Positions 22,215 through 32,748 of a stretch of DNA of 64,000 bases are shown in pieces. The notes beneath the pieces were generated by a model. The model saw only the letters and a program-made list of their open reading frames with translations, searched no databases and had not been told where the DNA came from. Every line of letters starts with the position of its first letter. Positions within the stretch are counted from its first letter, which is position 1. Made by a program: the position numbers and the translations under genes. The stretch covers positions 43,400,001-43,464,000 of the forward strand of contig CM114271.1 of the NCBI GenBank assembly GCA_050084515.1, in the 5' to 3' direction. Source of the DNA: Blasia pusilla (lineage: Eukaryota; Marchantiophyta; Marchantiopsida; Blasiales).

Positions 22215-23119
22215 TAGTAATAATAAGATTCATACCGCCGCCTGTGGTGAGGGGAGCAAAGGCGAGGCGTAAGTTACAGTTGATATTATCAATATGTTCC
22301 TCTGCGCTGACTGCACTGCCTCTGCAGCAGCAGCGCAGAGGAATCTAAGCTCACAATCATCCTGCCGTGCACGTGTTGGAGTGTACATGTGCGTTGACGT
22401 AGCTACAATTTGTCTTTTCTCATCAGCCGGAGTTCTCGGAGTGGGGCGACTGAGTTGATGGTGGATGTAGCAGCCTTTCTTATCGAAAACAACTGTATAA
22501 CACTCGGAGTCTAGCATTCCGAAGAATCTAGGTCGAGAAAAGTATTCTAGGGAGGTCGAGACTCGAGACCTTGCTTTCACCCCTCTCTAACACATCGGAG
22601 TCGGCCTGCAAGCTAGCGAGCACGACTGATGCGACTCTACGAAAAACAAATCATCCGTCTCACAACAAGATCTGAAAGCTTCTTTTTTGATCCTCGGCGT
22701 TTTTCTCCCGGAGAGAAACGTGCTGGCAACCCTATGCCAACCAATTGCTCTTGACACTGTTGGAGTCTCTGACTCGGTGGCTTTCTCGCTCGCCATACCC
22801 CCAGCCTTAGTTGCAGTCGGACCCTAAAAACAGTCGCGTGCCGGCCACAGGATCGGCCCCTCGGCGCCGCAACAGAATCCAAGTGCAATACAACTATTTT
22901 TTTTGTTTCGCTAACGGAGCCATTTCCATAGCTGCTCACTTGGTCCGTAGATGGAACCGCTGCATGTCCCGACGTTCACGTAGGGCATGCCAACCACTCT
23001 GGCTTGGAATCGGAAGATGTCACTTTAAGCTTCTGATTACTTGGCATCACTGATTCGAGCCAGATCTGTTCGAAAGCCTCTTCTGATCGGATCTGAAAGA
23101 CAATGAACATCAATGAAAA

Positions 23120-24045
23120 CGCTTGATGAAAACCCATCAGAGATACAAAAGAGGGGGCATAGAGAGCCAAAAACCCGCAGGCCAAATTGCAGGAGTAGTA
23201 GCGAGACACAGTGCCAAATTTGAGCCACAATTACACCACACCTCCGTGGTGGGTCAGCAGAGCGTAAGCAGATTTCGTTCGACGATGGTTCAGATGGTTC
23301 GCCCTTCCTGCTATCGAGGTCATTTGCTAATCAGAGGACATAAGTAATCATATTGTCAGGAGGAGGAGATAAATTTGAACTCTGAGAAGAATACATCTAT
23401 TCATTCATTCTATGTCACATTGTCACATCAAAGAAAACGAAAAAAGGCCTCTTAGACTAGACCAACCGTAAGATGCTTTCTGAGCGTCTTATCTCTAAAT
23501 TAGGAAAATACCCGAAAGCAAATCTCTTAGCGAAACTTATCGTGATTCCCAACTTTCTTCTTGATCTACGTCAACTTTCTACAAAACCGCCATCTTTTCG
23601 GCCTCTGACTGCTGGTTCTCCTGGGAACTCATCGGGAAATAAGGTTACCCAATTTCTACTTCAATAATTGTGTCGAAGACTGGAAACCACAATGCTAGAA
23701 GAATACGAGCTTCTCAGCGTGGTCAACTTTTCAGCGTCCGCGTCACCGGGAAAACTGCCCACGATCGGCGTCATGAGTCTTCATCGAAATTAGATGAAGG
23801 TTTACTTTCCCGATCTGATTCCCGAATGTTAGCCACAGCATAAAGTGATTATTTACGCCCCAAATAAATTTCCCAAATACATGTCTTTCTTTTGCCCTTG
23901 GCCCACATGCACCTTTTCCAAGCAAATTGTCCGTGAGCTATACTCCAAGAAGAAAAGGCGAAGATGCACTTCGATAAAAACGAGTGATGGAAAACCCATC
24001 GGAAGTACAAAAGAGGGGACTCAAAGAGTCAAAACCTGAAGGCCA
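23120..24045. repeat. Two direct copies of a dispersed repeat end
   Basis: Near 23125-23190 and 23970-24045 the order is the same: GATG(G)AAAACCCATC, then (A)GTACAAAAGAGGGG or GATACAAAAGAGGGGG, then AGAGAGCC or AAGAGTC, then AACC(C)G(C)AGGCC. The last part recurs at 17512-17560. Probably the 3' end of an unidentified retroelement. Confidence 0.6.
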
Positions 24046-24227
24046 CAACCCTAACCACGAAACTCACCAACAGCAGAGATAATATCAGCAACAACAAGAG
24101 AGCTATGACTACTACTAAGTGGGCCTCTAGCGCCGGCGTCTCCCAAGAAGCGAGCACATCATAAGATCCACGTGGACACGTGCATTTTATTATATTGATA
24201 ATAAAGTGGATATTTATATAACGCAGA

Positions 24228-24239
24228 CTAGTGGAGTCG
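24228..24239. repeat. Left flanking repeat (target-site duplication) of the MULE
   Basis: CTAGTGGAGTCG abuts the left terminal inverted repeat. CTAGTGGAGACG abuts the right one at 38286-38297. 11 of 12 bases match; the first nine match perfectly, which fits the 8-11 bp duplications usual for Mutator-like elements. Confidence 0.88.
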
Positions 24240-24324
24240 AGGTAGTTGCTTAAGAGGCCCCCTACCCATTTATTACCCCTATAGCGGCCCCCTACAAACT
24301 ATCATTTCTAAATAGGCCTCTTTA
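24240..24324 (+). repeat. Left terminal inverted repeat of the MULE (85 bp)
   Basis: Begins AGGTAGTTGCTTAAGAGGCC. It is the reverse complement of 38201-38285 with only two mismatches (near 24261 and 24272). The transposase gene begins about 230 bases further in, so the repeat likely holds or adjoins its promoter, as in maize MuDR. Confidence 0.93.
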
Positions 24325-24770
24325 GGATGCCACGTAGGTTGCTGTACAGGTAAGTCCTAAGTGTTCTTGTAATTTGGTGTTGTATGAAGCTGTTTGCAAG
24401 TTATGGGAGCACACCGTAGTCCACGCCTCATGACGCAGTTGAGAAATGTGGTATACTGAGCCAGATTCACCACATGTAAATGCAGAGATCATCTCCTCTC
24501 AGAGTTTTTCCTGAATATTCTCATTATGCACTGTTCATCTGCCTGCTTATTCGAGAATGGATGGTAGAGAACCGTTTAGAGATCTCTTAGAGATATCGCC
24601 CACCAATTTTGCTTCAGTGTTACACCGACACTTCTTCCCCGTGGATGAGAAGGGTATATTCTCCGGTGAAGAGGAGGAACACAGGAAGTGCGTTGCATAT
24701 GGTCGGCGGCCATTCCACTCAGATTCTCAAGCCGCCTTTGAACAGTGGAAAGCAAACACATTCGAGAAAG

Positions 24771-25260
24771 AGCCTAATCTGGAAGGATTTAGCTTGGAAG
24801 AAGGTAAGGATTATTGACTACCACTCGCTCTCTCTCCTCCGTCTACTATCAAGCACTGATGAAGTAGGAGAATGTCTCTAAAGATTTTAGCTGCCAAGGC
24901 GGAAATCTCGGCTGCTATTTTTCACTCAGAGTCATTGAGAAGGAGCCTAATGTGGAAGGATATAGCTTGGAAGAAGGTAAGGATTATTGACTACCACTCG
25001 CTCTCTCTCCTCCGTCTACTATCAAGCATTGATGAAGTAGGAGAATGTCTCTAAAGATTTTAGTCGCCAAGGCGGAAATCCCGACTGCTATTTTTCACTC
25101 AGAGTCATTGAGAAGGAGCCTAATTTGGAGGGATACAACTTGGCAGAAGGTAAGGATTATTGACTAGCACTCGCTCTCTCCTCCGGCTACTACCAAGCAC
25201 TGATGAATGAGGAGAATGTCTTAGCAAATTTTAGCCGCCAAGGCAAAAATGTTGGCTATT
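24771..25260 (+). repeat. 173-bp tandem repeat, three copies, carrying exon end plus donor site
   Basis: AGCCTAAT recurs at 24771, 24944 and 25117, exactly 173 bases apart. Each copy holds the end of an exon (EKEPNLEGFSLEE in copy one), a GTAAGG donor and the following intron start. Copies two and three have an acceptor (CACTCAGAG) 45 bases before the donor, so each could add 15 codons in frame. Confidence 0.85.
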
Positions 25261-27025
25261 TGCAATCATTGACTACTATCTTCGATGTTCTGCAGTCCAG
25301 AGACAGGCCAAACGGATCCGTTTGAATGAAGTCTTCACAAATTTTGATGACTTCGATTTCGCATTGGATTGTTGGTGCTCCTTGAATTCTAGAGCAAAGA
25401 GTTGCCCACGGATGAAGAAATGGTATCGACTTCGCACTTGTAGATATGGTGCTAACATAAAAGGGAAAGGTCCGCCAGAAGAAATGGAGCCAAAGTCCTG
25501 CTCTAGCAAGGAACCTTTTCAAGAAGATGTTGAGAATCCCGTTGGTGAGGAATGGATGAGACACCTGAAATTTCAAGTGGATACCCCTTTAAGAGACATT
25601 ACTGGTCCCATAGACGCAAGGTTTAACAAGCAACGGGGTGTACTTGGTAGTCTTGAATTGGATTGGGCAGAAGGAAATAGCCGCCAACGTTTACCTTCAA
25701 CGTGTGGTGTAACCGCTGGAGCCCCCTTGGCGGCTACGAACATGTTTTTGGTTGGAGTTTCCACATGGCCTCCTAAAGATACGACAAACATGGAGGCCCA
25801 CTTTACAATAACCCCTACAAAGCAGGGTGAACCGAATATGCCAAATGTGACTACAGGTTTATTGTCCCCTTTGGCTCATAGTTGCTCAGCGGCTATTAGC
25901 AATATTGACCAGGCTAGTGGGGAGTCGATGTTAAATGTATGGATGGAAAGGGAAAGCATTCACGACCCCAGAATTCACAAACAATCGGCTGGGATGGGAC
26001 CAGCATGACGTCCACAACATAGTAAGCGACCTAACCAACCCGTTTTCAAAAATACATTCACTGAAGTAGTAGCACCCTTGATAGAGCCCATGCAGAGAAG
26101 AAGAAAGCGCGGTGAAACATCAAACGATAAAACAACACTTGGGATTGCTCGGAATGGTGTATGTGGAGAGTTTTGAGGTACATGTGTGTGCCAAATGACA
26201 AGGTGCGTCCCTCTTGTTAATGGAGAGTAAGATGCCAACGACATAAGAATGGTGGCGGTTACCAGATAACTGTATGCAACCTGAAGCACACATGCCCGGG
26301 ACACATTCACATATGGAGAGGTCCTACTCATAAAGCAAAGTGGTTGGCAATGGTTATGGCAGATAGGGTTGAGAATCAACCCAACATTCCTGTGGGCAGA
26401 CTTGTAAATGTCCTAGCCCAAAATTATAAAAACAAACAACATACTTTCCCGCATGGAGATGCAAGGAAATATGTCGAGATTGGATGAATGGCGGCGAACG
26501 GGCAAGTTTCCACATGATCCCTGCTTTCATTGACTGTGTGAAGGAAGCTGATCCTCTTGCAACGGCTGCATGGGATGTTTGGGACTCACAATCCGCGAGG
26601 TTCAAACGATTATTTATCTGTCCTTCAGCTATGAAATCCGTTATACCTTTTGTGCAGAAGGTAATCGGGTTGGATGCATGTCATACAAAGAACAAGAAAT
26701 ATCCACTCCAGATTTTCATAGCATCAATGTTGGATGGAAACTCGAACACAATAATTGTAACCTATGGTATTTGCCCTCGTGAAAGCAATGAGGATTGGGA
26801 ATGGTTTTGTTCATATTTGAAGAAGGCTATTCCTACCTTCGACGATCCAAATATAGTAATCGTGTCAGATAGGCAGAAGGGTCTATTACATGCTATTCAT
26901 GCATTTTTCCCATATAATATTCATAGCATGTGTGGCCAACACCTGAGAGCAAATGTGAAGTCACGTTATGGAAAATTGGCGGAGGAGTATTTCATCTGCT
27001 GCCTTTATGCAAGGACAAGGCAAAA

Positions 27026-27460
27026 GTAAGTATCCCCAGGCAAAAGCTTGGCAATATCATCCCCCCTTTCTAGCGACTATTTACAGTAGTTCTCATTCTT
27101 AGCATTGAATGTGTAAGTCGTTGGAGCATTCCCTTGGCATCTCAATTACCTTTTCTGGCGGTTATTTACAGTAAGTTTTGTGTTGGCGCCTAATTTGTAA
27201 GTCGGCGGAAGCATCAGTAGGCATATTTTCCTTTAAGTGACGATTATTTTTTACCTTTGTTGGCGGCTATTTACAGTAGGTTCTCTGTTGGCGCTTAATT
27301 TTTTAGTTGGCGGAACCATCAGTTGGGATATTTTCCTTTAAGCGACAATTTTTTTTTACCTTCCTTGGAGGCTATGTACTGTAGGTTCTCTGTTGGCGCT
27401 TAACTTGTAAGTCGGCGGCTATTTTCCCCACATATTAAGCAATTTCATACGGATGTACAG
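27026..27460 (+). repeat. Transposase intron built of a degenerate 90-110 bp tandem repeat
   Basis: Donor AAAA/GTAAGT at 27026 and acceptor TGTACAG at 27460 agree in phase with both flanking exons. Inside, GGCGGCTATTTACAGTAGGT or a variant recurs at about 27072, 27157, 27262 and 27367, each time followed by TTGGCGC and GTCGGCGG-like sequence. Confidence 0.75.
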
Positions 27461-28952
27461 GTTTGAATTTTGGCTGTCAGAGATGGAGAGACATCATATT
27501 CAGAAGATAAGCGATGCAGCAGCTTATATTCGAGAAATCGAACCCGAAAAGTTTGCAAGGTGTGCATTTCCATTGCCTCGATATGACAAAGTAACTTCGA
27601 ATTTGGTGGAGGTTATAAATTCTGCGATCAAGCCTATCAGAGAAAGTCCTCCTTTGGGCATTGCACGTGGCATTTGGAATTATATGATGAAGACTTATGC
27701 TGAGAGGAAGTTAGAAGCGTTCCATCCTGACAAATTCAAGACAAAATTGACGACATATGCCTTACTTCGATATCAGTAGAATGAGAATACTTGTCAAGCG
27801 TTCCAAGTCATCGCCTGTGATGAAGCAAATGCGTTGGTTGTGTCAAGAACCTCAAGGCACGAATTTCATGTTCAATTGAGTCCCAAGTGCCAATGCTCTT
27901 GCCTTGAATTTCAAGACACACGTTGGCCTTGCACTCATGTTATGGCGTGGGATGTGTTCACTGGAATGGATTCAGAGCAACTGTTTGATCCAACGTGGAC
28001 AAACAATTTTATCCATCGTGTTTATACAAGTAGCATACCAGTTGTGAAATGTGATGATCTATTACCATCTTGGGAGTGTCGGCCCCCTCCTCCTGTAGTT
28101 TGACGCGGACGACATCGTGTTTTGCGCATTCCAAGCAATGGCCGTGCCAGGTCTCAACGTGATGAGCAGGTTGAGGAGCTTTCTTATCCAATCCACGACT
28201 ACCCAGCAAGTGGAGAGATATACATCAAAGGAGACCATGAACCCACATTACCGAGAAGAGGGCCATACTTATGTGTGGGGGGCCGAAGGTGCACACATAG
28301 TTTAGGAGAAGGCCACAACTGAAAGACGTGTGAAGTTCTGAAAGCAGACATAGCTGCTGGTAGACCAATATGCACCATGAGTCAGACGCAAAGAACTCAC
28401 CGTGGGCTTGGGGCTAATACTACTCCTCTATCGGCGGATAATAGTGTTGTTAATCTTGAGGCTCTTGAGAGCCGTGGCCAAGATGTGAGTGCTCATCAGA
28501 TGTTGGATATATCAGCAACCAATCAACTCTTTGTGGATGTAACCACAACCCATGTGCATGAAGGTGGGGAGGTCGGGAGTAGTGGTGGTGGTTACACAGC
28601 TGAAAGTATTGCTACCCTCGATGCAATTGGTATTGGGCTTGTTAAGGGAGAAGATATTGGCTCCCAATCAGAAGAAGTGGAAGGGAACGAGAGGTGGGCA
28701 GGCAATTCACAAGTGTGCAATAATATTTTCCTTGGCAAGCAGAGAGACAATACTTCAACATTCCCAGGTGTGAAAGAAGTGTATGGCTTATCTGATGAAG
28801 ACATCGAAGAACCCATTGAAAACGTGCACGCTCTATCAATCCCAAGTTTAGACATGAATTGGCATGTAGATACAGATGATGATTGGAGTCCTTTGGAGGA
28901 AGCGTTGTTCATTTCTTTAGCGAAGGAAGCTGCCAAAGAATGTAAGGTGTAG

Positions 28953-31900
28953 TAGAAGTTTTAGGAGGGGCTGGACATTGTAAGAAGAAAATTTTGGAAT
29001 GAAATCCTTTGTGGTAACTCTTTCATCGCATTCCGTTGGCTAAATTTCACCCTTGGCGCCCATGTAGGCCCTTATTTTTCATGTCGGCGGCTATTCTCAT
29101 CGGCTGAAGAGACGTTGGAATTCCTTAAAGTAAGTGCCAATTGTCAAGAACCATGGTTCCAAACATTATGTGTGCGGTCTATTTTAATATGTACCAAGCA
29201 CAGGGCGTTTAGGGCCCGCATTGAATAGCCGCCGCACCTTCTATCGCACCCTAAGAAGCCGCAGGATAAGAAAGAGGGTATTGGAAATACATTAGTTTCT
29301 ATGGGGAGCTTTTCTTCACTCTTAGTTGCATGAAATAGCCGCACCTCGTAAGCGCAGTCAAATGGAGACACAGGATATAGCTACCAAACTTGAGCGGTGT
29401 GGCTAGTAGGCCCAAGGCAAGGCTAGACGCAGGAAAGGGACTCCCTCTCCGGAGGTTCTGAAGCCTGCCAAGTTAAAATCAAATTGTAGTGAGTTTTTTT
29501 CATTGGATACTTGGCTTAAAGAGCACTTCTTGGTATCGGCAAATAAAAGTGAGTGTTACATAAAGTCCTCGGCTTCTGAAAGCTTCTTCTTGGTACCGGC
29601 TCTTAAAAACTTCTTGGCATCGACTGTTAAAAACAACTTCTTGGTATCGGCGAATAAGCCCAATAGTGTTCTTTGTAGTAAGATTTATTTAACGGTGTTC
29701 AAAGTTGGAGGTAGTTGGGGATTTCTATTTTTTAATGGGTGGAGGTCGCTTTGAGTATGGGCGGGCTTGGTGAAGGAGTAAGCGCCCAACTTAACACTGA
29801 CATAGTGTGAATCTAGCTACTAGGGTATAGGCGAAGGAAGAAACTCCCGAGGTAGGGAGGGGGCGGTCAACTTAAATGGAATCGACAAGACTAGAGTGAG
29901 TAACGGCGAATAAGTTTAGTGACTCCGGCGGAAATATCATGACTGGATATAGTCTTGGAAGTCTCTGAAGAAATTCATCTTCCGTCGAGTAAGTAACTTC
30001 ACAATAGCTTTTCAAGTTAGAATTGGCTCCCCCTGGATAATTATTTTCTTTTTTAAGAACAGAAAGGCTACAAATAAGAATAAGCGTTAGGGTTCTTCCA
30101 AGAAGCAAGACAATAAGCGCCAATTTCATGCGCATGATTTTAGGCCCCGTAACTTCTTGGCGACTAAAATCTGTGTTACTCTGCGCTTATACTACTTCAA
30201 TAACTTTATGGCAAATAAAATCTGCATTTCTTTGCGCTTATACTAGCTCAAAGCTAACGTAGTCGCTTGTTTTTCTGAGAAGTATTTTAGAATTTTTCAA
30301 GTTGTCGCCTACCCATGAGCCGCTCCTAAGTTTAATGTGGGCACCTAAGTCCGAACGGGCGTCAAAGGAAGGCGCAGGACATCCACCTAGCTGTGGCTAA
30401 GTCTGAGTCTAAGTGGATGTCCAAGTTGTGGCGCTAGAGAAATCTGTCACGAATAGGGATGTAACATTGCGGCTAAGTCTAAGTGGGCGTCCAAGTTGTG
30501 GCGCTAGAGAACTCTGTCACGTTTGCAATTTCTGTGGAGTGGACATTAAGTTTAGGCGATTAGGGAAATGTGTGTTTCCAAGACTGTACTTCGTCGGAGC
30601 GATTTTTTAGGTTTTCCTTGGATACGGCTATTCACGTCAAGGAAATCTAGAGCTTGAATTTCCGAACAGATGCAGCTTGAAATCTCGTGCGGATTCAATG
30701 ACCTGCAGCGATCGCAGGTGCGAGTTAGAGTTTCCGCATTCGGGCCAGAATCAATTCAAGCTGACTGTCAAGTGGATGAGGTGCTTGCGATGAGTGTGTG
30801 CCTAATTTGAGGCCCGCTGAGAGCTGTGAAAGTCTTGACAGGTTTCTACGATTGTATCCGGTTTTATGGTACGCATGGAATCTCCGCCGAGTGTTAGAGA
30901 GATCTTGTGGGAACGATTGCCACCATTTCTTGCATGAATGGGAGTCTTAGACCATCGGAATGGAGATGTGGAACCCGAGAGGTAGCGGTGGCCATGACAC
31001 CTTGTCCCTCCAATCCCCAGATTTGAGGATGTAATCTTTAGGGTTTCAGTGCACCGCGGGAAGTTTGTGGTCGTCGTCCGGAAGCTCTGCAGCCAGAACG
31101 AAGGAGCAGAGAGGGAGCTAATCAAAAGACGCGCGGTATGGAGAAGTGAAACCCGAGTAGTATTGGCCGTGGCGAATGATCTTGCAAGTAGCAGACGTGA
31201 GAACATAATCGTGCATTCGATTTGGATCCTCATTCCCAGTTGTCCGTGGTAGTGCTCGGGGGTTGCAGTGCACCGCAATTGGATCTTGATTCCAGATTAT
31301 TAGTGCCAGTGCTTTGGATTTCAGTGCACCGCGGGAAGTTTATCGTTGTCTTCCGAAAGCTCTGCAGCCAGAACGAAGGAGCAGAGAGAGAGCTAATCGA
31401 AAGACGCGTGGTATGGAGAAGTGAAACCCAAGTAGTATCGGCCGTGGCGAATGATCCTGCAATCAGCACACGTGAGAACATAATTGTGAAACTTTTCGAT
31501 TTGGATCCTCATTCCAGTTGTCCGTGGTAGTGCTCAGGGGTTGCAGTGCACCGCGGGAAGTTTGTCTTTGTTGTCCGAAAGCTGGACCGCCTGAAAGAGA
31601 GAAATCATTTTGGAAATTTTCACGACGGAAGGTATGAAGTCTCCCTGGACGTTTCACGCGCTTGCTGCGTGCAAATTTTGCAAGTGATTGTTGGAAGCAT
31701 TGCTCGTTTAGAGAAGAACTACTGTTGTGCGAAATTAGGTGCTCGTTCAATCCCATTTAGATCCAACCTCCAAGAATTTAAGGAATTTGTTCTTCAATTC
31801 CTCTGCCTCCTTGCAATAGAGAGCTCTGAAAACAAATGCGGAGCGATGAATGATCGGGAAATCTTGGAAATGGTCTACATTGTTACTTGAACTTACCATG

Positions 31901-32748
31901 TCTAATCCGTTCATGGAGTAATTCACTAGATCACAGAGGGAAGAGGCAGCTGCTTCAAACCCAACAACGTGGCATGTCGAGTTTGGTACAGGCATTTCAA
32001 AGACTAAAGGAGGAAGAAAGACCAAGATCCACATTCTGATAGTAACTCGAGCTCCTACTCCAATGAATCTATATGTTCTCAAAATGACTTAAGTACATCA
32101 ATATCATAAGAACTGAAGAAGGATTTGCCAGAGTGAGTCTCTCCTGTTTGTGAATCTGAGAGAGGGTCATGCCTGACTCGAGCTATAAGCCAGCTAGTAG
32201 CAGATGTGTCTGTACTGGATGCATAAACAGTGGCACTTTTTCTTCTCCAGCCTTTGCAGGTGTCAACTCTTCCCACAAGAAATCTGATCAGTGCCATCTG
32301 TTCTATTCCTGGTACCATGTAGTACAATCACAACAGCTACAAGAGAAAACACACGTTTTCTGCAATTTCTGGCAGCGGGGTTCATTGTGAAGAAATTTGT
32401 CCCAAAACCTGTACCTGGTGGCCAAGAATATCAACTTGATTATGGCAGGCAATGTCAGGAGCTTTGAGATGACCTCTAATCTTGACCTCTTAATTCTTAT
32501 GAAATCTACACACCGTGTTTGGACGTTGCTATATCGTAAACGACCGAATGTAACTAAATCCATAAGCCTCCCAACACACTCATTAACACTCCTCTCACCC
32601 CCTTCACAGTCTGCCTCTATATAGCCACCCAGTGTATATAGCCGCCAACTCTATATAGCCGCCGCGTTTCAGTGAGTCATTGTCTGTTGCATATGTAGGT
32701 GTCATTCTGAAAGTATGTTGTTTGAATATGCACCCAGGAAAAGAAACC
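28953..32748. other. Non-coding interior of the MULE
   Basis: No supported gene in 3.8 kb. It contains several small tandem duplications: a CTTCTTGGTATCGGC repeat (about 29525-29655), a duplicated TGCGCTTATACTA segment (about 30150-30255), a duplicated AAGTTGTGGCGCTAGAGAA segment (about 30400-30525), and a larger duplication at 31047-31560. GGCGGCTA/TAGCCGCC motifs occur at about 29086, 29226, 32638 and 32657. The short open frames show no motif. Confidence 0.6.
31047..31560. repeat. Tandem duplication, unit about 220-275 bp
   Basis: CAGTGCACCGCGGGAAGTTT recurs at 31047, 31322 and 31544. The first two copies both continue through CTCTGCAGCCAGAACGAAGG, a GAAAGACGCG-type segment and GATTTGGATCCTCATTCC. 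The first unit carries about 53 extra bases, an abortive third copy beginning CAGTGCACCGCAATTGG. Confidence 0.85.

Larger units (their letters stand above)
21126..24227. other. Intergenic region before the MULE, no supported gene
   Basis: Contains a cluster of short hairpins at 22048-22214 and two copies of a dispersed repeat at about 23120-23190 and 23965-24045. A third, partial copy is near 17512. CCACGTGGACACGTG at about 24170-24183 has two G-box-like CACGTG cores, of no proven use. The open frames here are short and show no motif known to me. Confidence 0.55.
24557..28952 (+). pseudogene. MULE transposase (mudrA/MURA-like), decayed
   Basis: Likely exons: 24557-24803, two optional 45-base exons (24932-24976, 25105-25149), 25296 to about 26480, on to 27025, then 27461-28952; these junctions agree in phase. 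Seen in order: an N-terminal region of unknown type; a basic RRRKRG; a DNA-binding finger with WRVRCQRHKNGGGYQITV and CNLKHTC (about 26210-26290); the catalytic core with the first Asp in GLDACHTKNKKYP and the second in IVSDRQKGLLHAI; the CGQHLRANVK motif; TSNLVEVIN; a SWIM zinc finger CQCSCLEF...WPCTHV; a C-terminal zinc-knuckle remnant ending GHN-stop-KTC; and an acidic tail. In-frame stops lie at 26006 (TGA), 27777 (TAG), 28101 (TGA) and 28320 (TGA), and one or more frameshifts lie between about 26176 and 26484. Confidence 0.88.

Noticed and set aside
22587-23053. Overlapping 70-100 codon frames on both strands
   Set aside because: No known domain, no consistent coding pattern, and they overlap each other; likely chance frames in GC-richer DNA.
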